Origin: DATGSL01 sp964645585
Lineage (GTDB): Bacteria; Verrucomicrobiota; Verrucomicrobiia; Opitutales; T3Sed10-336
Assembly: GCA_964645585.1 (NCBI GenBank)
Contig: CAZYAN010000002.1
Location: 75,826-139,825 of the forward strand
Direction: 5' to 3'
DNA: 64,000 nt
Positions 23,036 to 31,559 of the stretch are shown piece by piece (the first letter of the stretch is position 1; the number at the start of each line of letters is the position of its first letter). Under the pieces are notes generated by a model, which had not been told where the DNA came from, did no database searches, and was given only the letters and a program-made list of their open reading frames with translations. Position numbers and translations under genes: made by a program.

Positions 23036-24298
23036 CTAGCGCGCCGGCCCCCAGCGACTGGTAAATGGATAATAGATAAAAAGTGACCGGCCGACCACGG
23101 CGTCCGCGGGAACGAAACCCCAGGAGCGGCTGTCGAGACTGTTCGACGAGTTGTCACCCATGGCAAAAAAGCGGTCCTCCGGAACTTCGACAGTCCTTCC
23201 CGGCGCGAGCAAACCTCCGGCCACATATCCTGTGTAAAGTCCGTCGCGCGACTGAATTTTCTCAAAGACCGGCTGCCCGTCGATCCGCTCGCCATTTCTG
23301 AGCAGAACCGGCGGATTCTTAATTTCCAGCACGTCGCCCTCAACACCGACGAGCCGCTTGATATAATATTTATCCGGTTCACGGCTCAGCTCCGGGATCG
23401 ATCCGGTTCGGAAGACAAATCCATCGCCGACCTTTGGGCGGACAAAATGATACGAAAACCGGTCAACGAACAATTGATCACCGGTCAGAAGATCAAACTC
23501 CAGCGCGGGTTCTCCGGCTTCCACCTGGATTCCCGTTCCGATTCGCATGATTTCCCCCGGCCGCGGCCGATGATTCATCAAAGCCTCGCTGATGGCGGCT
23601 TCGAGTGACGGCGCGTCCGGGAAAAATGCTTCGTGAAAAACCGGCTCCATTTGGAAATCCGCCGGCACATCCACAGCGACCGGCGTGTCGCCAACGTAAA
23701 AAGAATAGCGGTACAGCGGTGTCGGCACGATCAGCCATTTCTTTCCCGTGACCGGTTCCCGCGGTAAACGCGCGCTGACCGGCATCTGCCGCGGAATGTG
23801 AATCGCAAGCTGCACTTCGCCGCTCACGGGCGCGTCGACAGTATAGCGTTTCGCGCCAAACGCCAACCGCCGGAACAGCGACCCGATCGCGCCTGGCGGT
23901 TCGTCGCCTTCGGAATACACTTCGGCGGTCATCCCGTAATAACTCGGCCACATCGAGTTTGTCGGGATCTTGAACGGTTGCACAAAATACGTGCGAACCC
24001 CGATCGCAAGAATCGCCGCGACGAGCAGTACTTCAACGTTCTCCGTCCAGCCCGAACGCCGGTAATACGGCCCGCCGTGCTTGCGCAAAACATCCTCCAG
24101 CCGCTCGACCCCGAGTTTCAGTTTCGACGCGTCTTCGTTCCGCCTGAGCGATTCCTGCAACTGATTTCGCGCGCCGACAAGATCCTGGAGTTCTGAATCC
24201 TTCAGGAGGTCGTGCCGATAGTGATAAACTTTGTCGGCGAGCCGCAGCCAGTTCGCGGCATTGCGACGCATCTTCTTTTGCTCGGATCGCAGAAACAT
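23036..24298 (-). CDS. lepB: Signal peptidase I, long form
   Basis: 420 residues. A helical N-terminal region of about 75 residues precedes a membrane helix (VEVLLVAAILAIGVRTYFV, 89-107). The catalytic Ser is S115 in PTNSMWPSY and the catalytic Lys is K314 in DKYYIKRLVGVEGDVL. FFAMGDNSSNSLDSRSWGFVP is the late conserved box. The distance from Ser to Lys is about 200 residues against roughly 50-60 in compact enzymes, so a large beta-rich insert separates the two. It cleaves signal peptides on the outer side of the inner membrane. It lies downstream of lepA as in E. coli, though with a 130-base AT-rich gap. Confidence 0.93.
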   Translation of the reverse strand: MFLRSEQKKMRRNAANWLRLADKVYHYRHDLLKDSELQDLVGARNQLQESLRRNEDASKLKLGVERLEDVLRKHGGPYYRRSGWTENVEVLLVAAILAIGVRTYFVQPFKIPTNSMWPSYYGMTAEVYSEGDEPPGAIGSLFRRLAFGAKRYTVDAPVSGEVQLAIHIPRQMPVSARLPREPVTGKKWLIVPTPLYRYSFYVGDTPVAVDVPADFQMEPVFHEAFFPDAPSLEAAISEALMNHRPRPGEIMRIGTGIQVEAGEPALEFDLLTGDQLFVDRFSYHFVRPKVGDGFVFRTGSIPELSREPDKYYIKRLVGVEGDVLEIKNPPVLLRNGERIDGQPVFEKIQSRDGLYTGYVAGGLLAPGRTVEVPEDRFFAMGDNSSNSLDSRSWGFVPADAVVGRSLFIYYPFTSRWGPAR

Positions 24299-24428
24299 GT
24301 TATTTATTCTTGGTTAATTGCTATTTATCATTGGTCATTTGTCATGTTTCAGAGGAGCAAACGACAAAAATGCCCGAAGCAGAACTCGAAATGATAAGTA
24401 ATAAATGAAAGTTGATAATTAACAATGT
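24299..24428. repeat. AT-rich inverted, word-repeated intergenic segment
   Basis: An AT-rich patch between lepA and lepB. Words such as TTATCATTGGTCATTTGTCAT on the left are echoed in inverted form on the right (ATGATAAGTAATAAATGAAA then GTTGATAATTAACAA). It could form a long imperfect cruciform or RNA hairpin in the lepA-lepB transcript. Confidence 0.5.
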
Positions 24429-26225
24429 TTACCGGCTTCGCAGCACCTTGACAAATGCATCTTGGGGAATCGAAACCCGCCCAACCTGCTTCATCCGCTT
24501 TTTTCCCTCTTTTTGCTTTTCGAGCAGCTTCCGCTTTCGCGTAATATCACCGCCATAGCATTTTGCCGTCACGTCTTTTCGCAGCGCGCTGATCGTTTCG
24601 CGGGCGACGACTTTTCCGCCGACAGCCGCCTGGATCGGGATCTTGAAGAGCTGCTGCGGAATCAATTCAGCCAATTTTGAGCAGAGCGCCCTTCCCCGTC
24701 GTTCCGCTTTTGTTCGGTGGACGATACAGGAAAAGGCATCGACCGGTTCACCATTGACCAAAATGTCGAGCTTCACCAAGTCAGCCGGCTGGTAGTCGGC
24801 GATTTCATAATCCATCGATCCGTAGCCGTGCGTGATGCTCTTCAGCCGGTCGTAAAATTCGACCAGAATTTCGTTAAGCGGAAGCCGGCACGTCAGCATC
24901 AGGCGTGTCTCATCAAGCGTCTCCGTATGATCGCACGTGCCGCGGTTGTCCATGACGAGCGCCAAAATATCGCCGACTGAATCGCTCGGGACGTGAATGG
25001 TCGCGCGAATCGTCGGTTCCTCGATTTCTTCGATGGAAGATGGGTCCGGCATATGAACAGGATTGTCCACCTCAACGACGTCACCGTCCGCGAGTCGAAC
25101 TTTGTACACAACACTTGGATACGTCAGGATGATGTCGACGCCGTATTCCCGGCGAATTCGTTCCTGAACGATTTCCATGTGAAGCAATCCAAGAAACCCG
25201 CAACGGAAACCGAAGCCGAGCGCCGCGGAATTTTCGGACGAATAAACCAGGGCCGCGTCATTCAAGCGAAGCCGTCCCAAACTCGCTTTCAGCTTCTCAA
25301 AGTCCGACGTATCCATCGGATAAATACCGCTGAAGACCATCGGGCGCACCTCTTTGTAGCCCGGAAGCATCTCGCTCGCCGGATGATCCGCGCCGGTCAG
25401 CGTATCGCCGGTTTTCACCTCGGCGACCGCTTTGATATTGGTGACGACATAGCCGACATTCCCGGCAGTCAGCACATCCGTCTCCGCCATCCCCGGCGTG
25501 AAGATGCCGACCTCTTTGGTTTCAATCCGGAGTTTATCGCTCATCAAGAGCATCGGTTCGCCCGCGCGTAAACTGCCGGAGAAAACGCGCACGTAGCAGA
25601 TCACGCCCTTGTAAGCATCGTAGGTGCTGTCGAAGATCAGCGCGCGCGTCGCCGGATAATCGGCCCAGCGCGGCGGCGGCAAGCGGTGGGCCACAGCTTC
25701 AAGGATATCGTCGATGCCGATCCCCGATTTGCCGCTGGCAAGAATCGCTTCCTCGGCCGGAATCGCCAAGATATCCTCCAGCTGCTGCGTCACCATTTCA
25801 AGATTCGCGCTCGGAAGATCGATCTTGTTGATAACCGGAATCACCTTCAGTCCTTGAGAGAACGCCAGTTGCGCATTCGCTACTGTCTGGGCTTCGACGC
25901 CCTGCGACGCGTCGATCAGCAGCAGCGCGCCCTCACAGGCGGCCAGGCTGCGGGAAACTTCATAGGAGAAGTCGACGTGGCCGGGAGTATCGATCAGGTT
26001 GAAAAGATACTGTTTCCCATCCTTGGCTGAATAGACCATGGAGACCGGGTGGGACTTGATCGTGATCCCCCTCTCCCGCTCGAGATCCATCGAGTCGAGA
26101 AGCTGGTCTTTCATCAGACGCTCCGTCACAGTCTCTGTCTTTTCGAGCAGGCGGTCGGAAAGCGTCGTCTTCCCGTGATCGACGTGGGCGATAATACAAA
26201 AATTTCTGGTATGGTTCAGGTCCAT
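24429..26225 (-). CDS. lepA: Elongation factor 4
   Basis: 598 residues from ATG MDLNHTRNFCIIAHVDHGKT, the usual EF-4 start; the frame upstream to 26504 is not family-like and overlaps fabD. The GTPase motifs are AHVDHGKTT (G1), RGITIK (G2), DTPGHVDF (G3) and NKIDLP (G4). The C-terminal domain ends with KQKEGKKRMKQVGRVSIPQDAF, specific for LepA over EF-G and BipA. The protein back-translocates ribosomes during stress. It belongs to a minus-strand chain pilT-fabD-lepA-lepB; the gap to fabD is 110 bases. Confidence 0.97.
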   Translation of the reverse strand: MDLNHTRNFCIIAHVDHGKTTLSDRLLEKTETVTERLMKDQLLDSMDLERERGITIKSHPVSMVYSAKDGKQYLFNLIDTPGHVDFSYEVSRSLAACEGALLLIDASQGVEAQTVANAQLAFSQGLKVIPVINKIDLPSANLEMVTQQLEDILAIPAEEAILASGKSGIGIDDILEAVAHRLPPPRWADYPATRALIFDSTYDAYKGVICYVRVFSGSLRAGEPMLLMSDKLRIETKEVGIFTPGMAETDVLTAGNVGYVVTNIKAVAEVKTGDTLTGADHPASEMLPGYKEVRPMVFSGIYPMDTSDFEKLKASLGRLRLNDAALVYSSENSAALGFGFRCGFLGLLHMEIVQERIRREYGVDIILTYPSVVYKVRLADGDVVEVDNPVHMPDPSSIEEIEEPTIRATIHVPSDSVGDILALVMDNRGTCDHTETLDETRLMLTCRLPLNEILVEFYDRLKSITHGYGSMDYEIADYQPADLVKLDILVNGEPVDAFSCIVHRTKAERRGRALCSKLAELIPQQLFKIPIQAAVGGKVVARETISALRKDVTAKCYGGDITRKRKLLEKQKEGKKRMKQVGRVSIPQDAFVKVLRSR

Positions 26226-26335
26226 GTCAGTCGAAGCGGTCGCGGCGCCGCGCAAACCGGCGGGCCGGCGCGCCGAAACAGGATCGTTCCGGAATTCAAG
26301 GCCCGCAACCGCGAGCGCTGAATCTCTGACGATAC

Positions 26336-27283
26336 TCAATTCGAGGAAAGCGCAATCTTTTCGAAATCTTCGGCTTCGGCGACGCTTACCGTTTGGATCG
26401 CTGGATCGATGCGACGGGCAAGCCCGCTCAAAACAGCACCGGGCCCGCACTCGATAAACAGGTCGATCCCGGTCGCGGCCGCGCTGCGCTGGCAATCCTC
26501 CCAAAGAACCGACGAGACAACCTGGCGGACAAGCGCCTCGCGAATGGCGGCTGGATCGCTCACCTCCTTGCCTGTTGTATTCGTGTACACGGTCAGCCGC
26601 GGCGGATCGATCGGGATGTCGCGAAGAAACTCCGCGAACGCTTCGCGGGCCGGCTCCATCAGGCGGCTGTGGTAGGCGCCGGCAACGTTCAGAGGAATGA
26701 CGCGCTTAAACCCGCGCGCTTTGGCGGCCGCAACGGCTTCCGCGACACGCGCCTTGTCACCGGAAATGACGATTTGGCCCGGACAGTTCAAATTCGCCAT
26801 TTCAATATCGTGATCGCGGCAAAGCTCCGCCACCTCGTCGCGCCCGGCGCCGATCACGCTCGCCATTCCGCCGTCGCTCGCCTCACAGGCCGCCTGCATC
26901 AAGCGTCCGCGTTCCGCAACGACCCGCAGTCCGGTCTCAAACGAAAATGCGCCGGCGGCGGTCAAGGCCGTCACTTCGCCAAGGCTCAGTCCGAGCGCCG
27001 CCTTGGCCCTCGCAAGGACGCCTCTTTCTTCGAGCACCGTCGCCACGGCCACGCCGTGAACGAACAGCGCCGGCTGGCAAACGCGGGTTTGCGTCAATTC
27101 TTCGTCGGGACCTTCAAACGAGATTCGTTTGAGATCCCATCCGAGAATTTCAGCGGCTTGGTCGTAGAGCACCGCGACGGCGGGAAAATTCTCGCAGAGG
27201 CTTTTGCCCATGCCGACTTTCTGGGCGCCTTGACCCGAGAAAAGCAGTCCGACGGACGCGATATTTTTCGAGGAACTCATCAA
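26336..27283 (-). CDS. fabD: Malonyl-CoA:ACP transacylase
   Basis: 315 residues if the TTG is used; the next codon is an ATG (MSSSKNIASVGLLF) and is the more likely start. Motifs are LLFSGQGAQKVGMGK, the nucleophile elbow LGLSLGEVTALTAAGA, NLNCPGQIVISGD and AGAYHSRLM with the catalytic His. The elbow reads GLSLGE instead of the common GHSLGE, so the residue before the catalytic Ser is Leu; variants of this kind occur but the swap deserves note. It loads malonyl groups onto ACP for fatty acid synthesis. The start overlaps the pilT stop (TTGATGA). It is far from the fabF-acp cluster at 50-55 kb. Confidence 0.93.
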   Translation of the reverse strand: MMSSSKNIASVGLLFSGQGAQKVGMGKSLCENFPAVAVLYDQAAEILGWDLKRISFEGPDEELTQTRVCQPALFVHGVAVATVLEERGVLARAKAALGLSLGEVTALTAAGAFSFETGLRVVAERGRLMQAACEASDGGMASVIGAGRDEVAELCRDHDIEMANLNCPGQIVISGDKARVAEAVAAAKARGFKRVIPLNVAGAYHSRLMEPAREAFAEFLRDIPIDPPRLTVYTNTTGKEVSDPAAIREALVRQVVSSVLWEDCQRSAAATGIDLFIECGPGAVLSGLARRIDPAIQTVSVAEAEDFEKIALSSN

Positions 27284-28377
27284 CCGATAATTCCGCCTTC
27301 GCTGAGGAAGATTCCTTTCAGGTTCATCTCGAGCGCCTTCGGGTTCGACGAAGTCGCAAGCGCGTCGGCCTTGCTGATTTTGCCCGCTTGAAGCAGACGG
27401 AAAAGGTCGCGGTTAAAGGATTGGCTGCCGGACTCGCCGCCAGCTTCCAGGATCGAGGGAATCTTCGCGAACTGCCCTTCGTGGATGACGTTTCGCGCGA
27501 CGGAATCGGTCACCAGCACCTCAAGCGCTGGCAAGCGGCCGCCGCCTTCCATGGCGCGCACAAGGCGCTGAGCGATAACCGCGCGAATCGACTCGGAAAT
27601 CTGGCGGCGCATCTGCGCCTGCTGTTCCGGCGGGAAAAATTCAAAAAGGCGCATGACTGCCTGGTGAACATTGACCGCGTGGAGCGTGGAGAAAACCAAG
27701 TGGCCGGTCTCCGCGGCGGACAGCGCGGTCTCAAAGGTGACCCGGTCGCGCATTTCCCCGACGAAAATGATGTCTGGGTCCTGACGAAGCGCGGCGCGCA
27801 AGCCGAGCGAATAGCTCGACGTGTCGATGCCGATTTCGCGCTGGTTGAAGACGGACTTCTCATCGGTAAAATTAAACTCGATCGGATCCTCGAGCGTCAC
27901 GATGTGCGCGTCCCGGTTGTGGTTCACCCAATTCAGCATCGCGGCAAGCGTGGAGCTTTTTCCGGCGCCGGTTGCACCGCACATCAGAACAATACCGTCG
28001 TGAAACCTGCAGAGCCGCTCGAGGAGCTGGCCGTCGAGATTCAGGTCGCTGAACGTCGGAATCTTGCTCTGCACGTGGCGGAAAGCGATACTCCCGACAC
28101 CTCGCTGACGGAAAGCATTGACGCGAAACCTGCCGAGCCCGCCAGGCGAATAGGCGAAGTCGACCTGTCCTTCCTCTTCCCAAATCCGCAAAAAACGTTC
28201 CGGAAGCACGGTATCGATAAACGACTTTACCGATTCGTGGGAAATCGGGTCCATCTCCACTTCCTGGAGCGATCCGCTGATACGGAGCAGAGCGGGTTTG
28301 CCGGATTTGATGTGAATGTCGCTGGCGCCGTTTTCTACCGCCAGTTTAAGGAGTTCGTTGACGATTTGCTGACTCAT
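27280..28377 (-). CDS. pilT: PilT-like type IV pilus retraction ATPase
   Basis: 364 residues from ATG MSQQIVNELLKLAVENGASD. The N-terminal PAS-like domain has IHIKSGKPALLRISG. Walker A is CGATGAGKSST (about 133-143). The Asp box is VTLEDPIEF, Walker B is IIFVGEMRDR, and the His box is GHLVFSTLHAVN. The C-terminus lacks the zinc-binding cysteines of PilB, which favours PilT or PilU. It powers pilus retraction at the inner membrane base. No other pilus machine gene is adjacent; pseudopilin-like genes lie elsewhere in the window. The longer frame to 28491 runs into the dapA leader and is not conserved. Divergent from dapA. Confidence 0.93.
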   Translation of the reverse strand: MSQQIVNELLKLAVENGASDIHIKSGKPALLRISGSLQEVEMDPISHESVKSFIDTVLPERFLRIWEEEGQVDFAYSPGGLGRFRVNAFRQRGVGSIAFRHVQSKIPTFSDLNLDGQLLERLCRFHDGIVLMCGATGAGKSSTLAAMLNWVNHNRDAHIVTLEDPIEFNFTDEKSVFNQREIGIDTSSYSLGLRAALRQDPDIIFVGEMRDRVTFETALSAAETGHLVFSTLHAVNVHQAVMRLFEFFPPEQQAQMRRQISESIRAVIAQRLVRAMEGGGRLPALEVLVTDSVARNVIHEGQFAKIPSILEAGGESGSQSFNRDLFRLLQAGKISKADALATSSNPKALEMNLKGIFLSEGGIIG

Positions 28378-28460
28378 TCGTACGCGTAAAAATCTTCGTC
28401 GGTTCGTAAAACTGTTGTCATCCGAAAGGATTAGGTTCTGGTTTTCGCTGCACGCAACGC

Positions 28461-28486
28461 AATCCTTAACCCAAAAGGCAAGGATT
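28461..28486 (+). promoter_or_regulatory. Hairpin in the dapA leader
   Basis: AATCCTT (28461-28467) and AAGGATT (28480-28486) are perfect 7-base arms around a 12-base loop, 15 bases before the dapA ATG, with a T-run (ATTTTT) just after. It could be an attenuator-like structure or an operator between the divergent pilT and dapA genes. It does not resemble a lysine riboswitch. Confidence 0.35.
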
Positions 28487-28501
28487 AACAATTTTTACAA
28501 A

Positions 28502-29401
28502 ATGAACACAACTCAATTCACTGGCGTCTACACCGCGCTGGTCACGCCGTTCCGCGATGGAGCCGTGGCATTTGATGAACTGGCGCGGCTCGTAAATTCG
28601 CAAATTGAAGACGGGATCGACGGCCTGGTCGCCGTCGGCACCACCGGAGAAAGTCCGACGCTCGACATGGACGAGCACCTAGACACGATCCGCTGCGTCG
28701 TCGAGGCGGCGAAGGGCCGAGTCCCTGTGCTCGCGGGGAGCGGCGCGAATTCGACCCGCGAGGGATTGAAACTGACAAAAGGCGCGCACGAGGCCGGCGC
28801 CGACGGGATGCTGGTCGTGGCGCCCTATTACAACAAGCCGACCCAGGAAGGTATGTTCGGCTATTTTTCCCAGCTGGCTGAAGCGACCGACCGTCCAATC
28901 GTCCTGTACTCGATTCCGGGACGCTGCGGTGTGGAGATCGGTGTGCGCACAATTGCCCGCCTCCGGGAGCGTTACGACCACGTCAACCACCTCAAAGAAG
29001 CCGGAGGTTCTTGCGACCGTGTCGACCAGGTGCGCGGAGCTGTCGGAGACTCGGTAACGATCCTCAGCGGCGACGACAGCCTCACCCTTCCCTTTATCGC
29101 TCTCGGCGCCCGCGGTGTGATCAGCGTCGCTTCCAACGTCGCCCCGCGCGAGGTCAAAGCGATGACGCGGGCGGCTCTCGACGGTGATTTTGGCGCCGCG
29201 CTGGAGCAGCATGCCCGCCTTTATCCGCTCTTCAAAAACCTTTTCATCGAGGCCAATCCGGTTCCGGCAAAATTTGCTCTCAGCCTCGCCGGCACGATCA
29301 GCTCCGATGAGGTCCGCTCCCCGCTTTGCGGCCTCGAGGAGAGCAGCAAAGAGATCGTTCGCGCCACGCTGCAAAAGCTGGGATTGCCGACCGGGGCCTG
29401 A
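28502..29401 (+). CDS. dapA: 4-hydroxy-tetrahydrodipicolinate synthase
   Basis: 299 residues from ATG MNTTQFTGVYTALVTPFRDG. Signature VAVGTTGESPTLD (44-56), catalytic Tyr Y136 in VLYSIPGRCGVEI and Schiff-base Lys K165 in HVNHLKEAGGS are all present. It condenses pyruvate with aspartate semialdehyde in lysine and meso-diaminopimelate synthesis in the cytosol. The sequence upstream of this ATG in frame is leader DNA. It heads a plus-strand operon with dapB (72-base gap) and ruvA. Length is normal for the family. Confidence 0.97.
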   Translation: MNTTQFTGVYTALVTPFRDGAVAFDELARLVNSQIEDGIDGLVAVGTTGESPTLDMDEHLDTIRCVVEAAKGRVPVLAGSGANSTREGLKLTKGAHEAGADGMLVVAPYYNKPTQEGMFGYFSQLAEATDRPIVLYSIPGRCGVEIGVRTIARLRERYDHVNHLKEAGGSCDRVDQVRGAVGDSVTILSGDDSLTLPFIALGARGVISVASNVAPREVKAMTRAALDGDFGAALEQHARLYPLFKNLFIEANPVPAKFALSLAGTISSDEVRSPLCGLEESSKEIVRATLQKLGLPTGA

Positions 29402-29473
29402 TCGTTGTACAAGGTTTCTTGCAATTGAGAACGTCCGCGCACACGCGCAATCAATGAGAGGAGTTCGAGAAAC

Positions 29474-30211
29474 ATGCCGCTGAAAATACTGCTTAACGGC
29501 GCTCACGGCCGGATGGGAAAAGCCGTCCAGGAAGCCGCCGCGGAAAGCGATTGCGAAATTGTCGCAGCGATCGATACCGGGGATGACGCGAGTAAGTTCA
29601 TCAACAAATGCCAGGTCGCCATCGACTTCAGCGCCCCGGAAGGCACCATCGGCCTGGCCCGGCTGGCCGCCGCCAACGGAGCTGCCTTGGTGATCGGCAC
29701 GACCGGCCACACCGACAAGCAAAAGGCGGCGATCAACGAGGTCGTTTGGAATGTGCCGACAGTTTGGACGGGAAATTTCTCGGTCGGCGTCAATCTGCTC
29801 TTCTACCTGACCCGAAAAGCCGCGGAGGCTCTCGGGTCCGATTACAACGCGGAGATCATTGAAATGCACCATCGCATGAAGAAAGATGCTCCGAGTGGAA
29901 CGGCCGACCAGCTCCTGGAGGTTTTGCGCGAGGCGCGGGGTCTCAAGCGGCGCAGAGGGATTCGTCACGGCCGGCGCGGGATGGTTGGCGAACGGCCCGA
30001 AAACGAAATTGGCGTGCATGCGGTGCGCGGCGGCGATGTCGTCGGCGAACACACGGTTATTTTCGCCGGTCCCGGGGAGCGCGTGGAACTCGCGCACAAG
30101 GCCGGCGATCGCGTGATCTTTGCCCAAGGGGCCTTGCGCGCGGCCCAATGGGTCGTCGATCAACGGCCGGGAGTGTACGACATGCAGGACGTGCTCGGTC
30201 TGCGCGACTGA
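29474..30211 (+). CDS. dapB: 4-hydroxy-tetrahydrodipicolinate reductase
   Basis: 245 residues. The nucleotide-binding start is ILLNGAHGRMGKAV, followed by DFSAPEGT and VIGTTGHT. The catalytic segment is EIIEMHHRMKKDAPSGTA, and the C-terminal part is HAVRGGDVVGEHTVIFAGPGE. It reduces the DapA product with NAD(P)H. A good Shine-Dalgarno (GAGAGGAG) stands 9 bases before the ATG. A short basic stretch, GLKRRRGIRHGRRGMVGERP, replaces the usual variable loop. It lies directly after dapA and 14 bases before ruvA. Confidence 0.96.
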   Translation: MPLKILLNGAHGRMGKAVQEAAAESDCEIVAAIDTGDDASKFINKCQVAIDFSAPEGTIGLARLAAANGAALVIGTTGHTDKQKAAINEVVWNVPTVWTGNFSVGVNLLFYLTRKAAEALGSDYNAEIIEMHHRMKKDAPSGTADQLLEVLREARGLKRRRGIRHGRRGMVGERPENEIGVHAVRGGDVVGEHTVIFAGPGERVELAHKAGDRVIFAQGALRAAQWVVDQRPGVYDMQDVLGLRD

Positions 30212-30225
30212 GGACCGGACCGACG

Positions 30226-30831
30226 ATGTTCGCCTATGTGCAGGGAACCCTCGTCGCGGCAACGCCGCTTCAAGCGGTTGTCGACGTTCAGGGTCTCGGA
30301 TACGAAATCAATATTCCGGTGACGACCGCGGAGCGGCTGCCGGCGATCGGAGGTACCGTCAAGCTGTTCACCCATGCTGTTTATCGCGAGGATTCGCAGG
30401 CTCTCTTTGGATTCGCCTCGCGTGAAGATCGCGATTTTTTCCGGCTGCTGATCGAACGGGTCTCCGGAGTTGGACCGCGGATCGCCCTCTCGATTATGAG
30501 TCGCTTGTCCCTCCCCATGCTTCGCGGCGCAATCGCGTCGGGCGACACTGCGCTGCTCTCGAAATGTCCGGGGATCGGTAAAAAGACCGCGGAACGGCTG
30601 GTGGTTGAACTCAAGGACAAAGTGGGCGGGATCGCTGCCCCGCCGACGCCGGCTGCCGCTGAAAACGAGGCCGGAAACAGTGGCGCCGATACGGCGATCG
30701 AGGATGCGGTGCGGGCGCTGGTGACCCTCGGTTACAAGCCCGCTGACGCGGACAAAGCCGTACGCCGGGCGGTGGCGAAAGCGGATGGGCAGCTCAGTTC
30801 CGAAGCGCTGATTCGAGCGGCACTTCGGTGA
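30226..30831 (+). CDS. ruvA: Holliday junction branch migration protein RuvA
   Basis: 201 residues from ATG MFAYVQGTLVAATPLQAVVD. Domain I (OB fold) has GLGYEINIPV. Domain II has the two helix-hairpin-helix motifs LIERVSGVGPRIALSIMS and LSKCPGIGKKTAERLVVELK. Domain III begins near AIEDAVRALVTLGYKPADA. It binds Holliday junctions with RuvB. No ruvB or ruvC is adjacent; it is the third gene after dapA and dapB, an unusual but tight arrangement. Upstream in-frame codons overlap dapB and are ignored. Confidence 0.95.
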   Translation: MFAYVQGTLVAATPLQAVVDVQGLGYEINIPVTTAERLPAIGGTVKLFTHAVYREDSQALFGFASREDRDFFRLLIERVSGVGPRIALSIMSRLSLPMLRGAIASGDTALLSKCPGIGKKTAERLVVELKDKVGGIAAPPTPAAAENEAGNSGADTAIEDAVRALVTLGYKPADADKAVRRAVAKADGQLSSEALIRAALR

Positions 30832-30835
30832 AGAT

Positions 30836-30890
30836 GCCCTCGGTCTTTCGTCCTCCGTCTTTTGTCTCCAGGCCTCGGTCTTGGGCTGCT
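30836..30890. repeat. GTCTTTCGTCCTC-type short-word repeat
   Basis: After ruvA the DNA reads TCGGTCTTTCGTCCTCCGTC then TTTTGTCTCCAGGCCTCGGTCTTGG. The word GTC(C/T)T recurs with single-base changes about every 7-9 bases. It lies between the converging ruvA and anti-sigma genes. No coding potential is seen. Confidence 0.5.
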
Positions 30891-30911
30891 GTGACCGGCC
30901 GATGCTGCTGG

Positions 30912-31559
30912 TCAGCGTTGAAACTCGAAGGAGACCAGCTCCGAGTGGTCGACGCCCGCAGGGCCGCGGATCACGCGACCGGAAGGTGCCGAATACCATT
31001 CGCTTGGCCAAGTCACCGGCGGGACGGGCATCTCGCCGGAGGGCGCAAACGTTTCTTGGCGGGCTGGCAGGGGGTCTAAGAAACGAACATGAACGCGCTC
31101 GCTTGCCGGGCGATGATGAACGACGAATCGCGGCGTGACAGCTGTCCTGGCGGACATCTGGTTTTCGGGTTGAAGAGTCTCCACAGCAACCACTTCGGCG
31201 GATGCGTCCGGCGAGACTCCCGGCGGCGACCATTTGACATCTTGGAAAACGGCGACGGCCGCGGCGACGGAAAAACAGGCGGCGGTCAGCGCTCCGGCGG
31301 AATAAAGAAACCCTCGCCTCCATCCGTGGGATTCGCGTGCGAGGATCTGATATTTGCGAAGATCGACGGTCTCCGCGAGCGCTTCGCCGAATCGATTGCA
31401 GGCGAGTTCGGAAGCCTGATGCAAGCGCATGTAGTCCTGGTACGTCGCGTGTCTCCTGGAATCCGAAGCGACTTCGCTTTCCAGTTCGTCGAGCTCCGGC
31501 GGAGAAATTTCGCCGTCGATCTGAAGATTAATCAGCTCAATAAACCGTTTCTCGTTCAT
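30912..31559 (-). CDS. Probable anti-sigma factor (membrane-anchored)
   Basis: 215 residues. The N-terminal 75 residues (RFIELINLQIDGEISPPELDELESEVASDSRR) resemble the zinc-finger-less start of RseA/anti-sigma type proteins. A transmembrane helix lies near 84-105 (GFLYSAGALTAACFSVAAAVAVF). The C-terminal half is Pro-rich and presumably periplasmic, with no known domain. The start overlaps the sigma factor stop by ATGA, so the two are translationally coupled, which is the main reason for the call. It would hold the sigma factor inactive until an envelope signal arrives; the signal is unknown. Confidence 0.7.
   Translation of the reverse strand: MNEKRFIELINLQIDGEISPPELDELESEVASDSRRHATYQDYMRLHQASELACNRFGEALAETVDLRKYQILARESHGWRRGFLYSAGALTAACFSVAAAVAVFQDVKWSPPGVSPDASAEVVAVETLQPENQMSARTAVTPRFVVHHRPASERVHVRFLDPLPARQETFAPSGEMPVPPVTWPSEWYSAPSGRVIRGPAGVDHSELVSFEFQR

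Noticed and set aside
26393..27391. 332-residue plus-strand open frame
   Set aside because: Antisense to fabD and without recognisable motifs.
28679..30262. 527-residue minus-strand open frame
   Set aside because: Antisense to dapA and dapB; long frames on the opposite strand are expected at this GC content.
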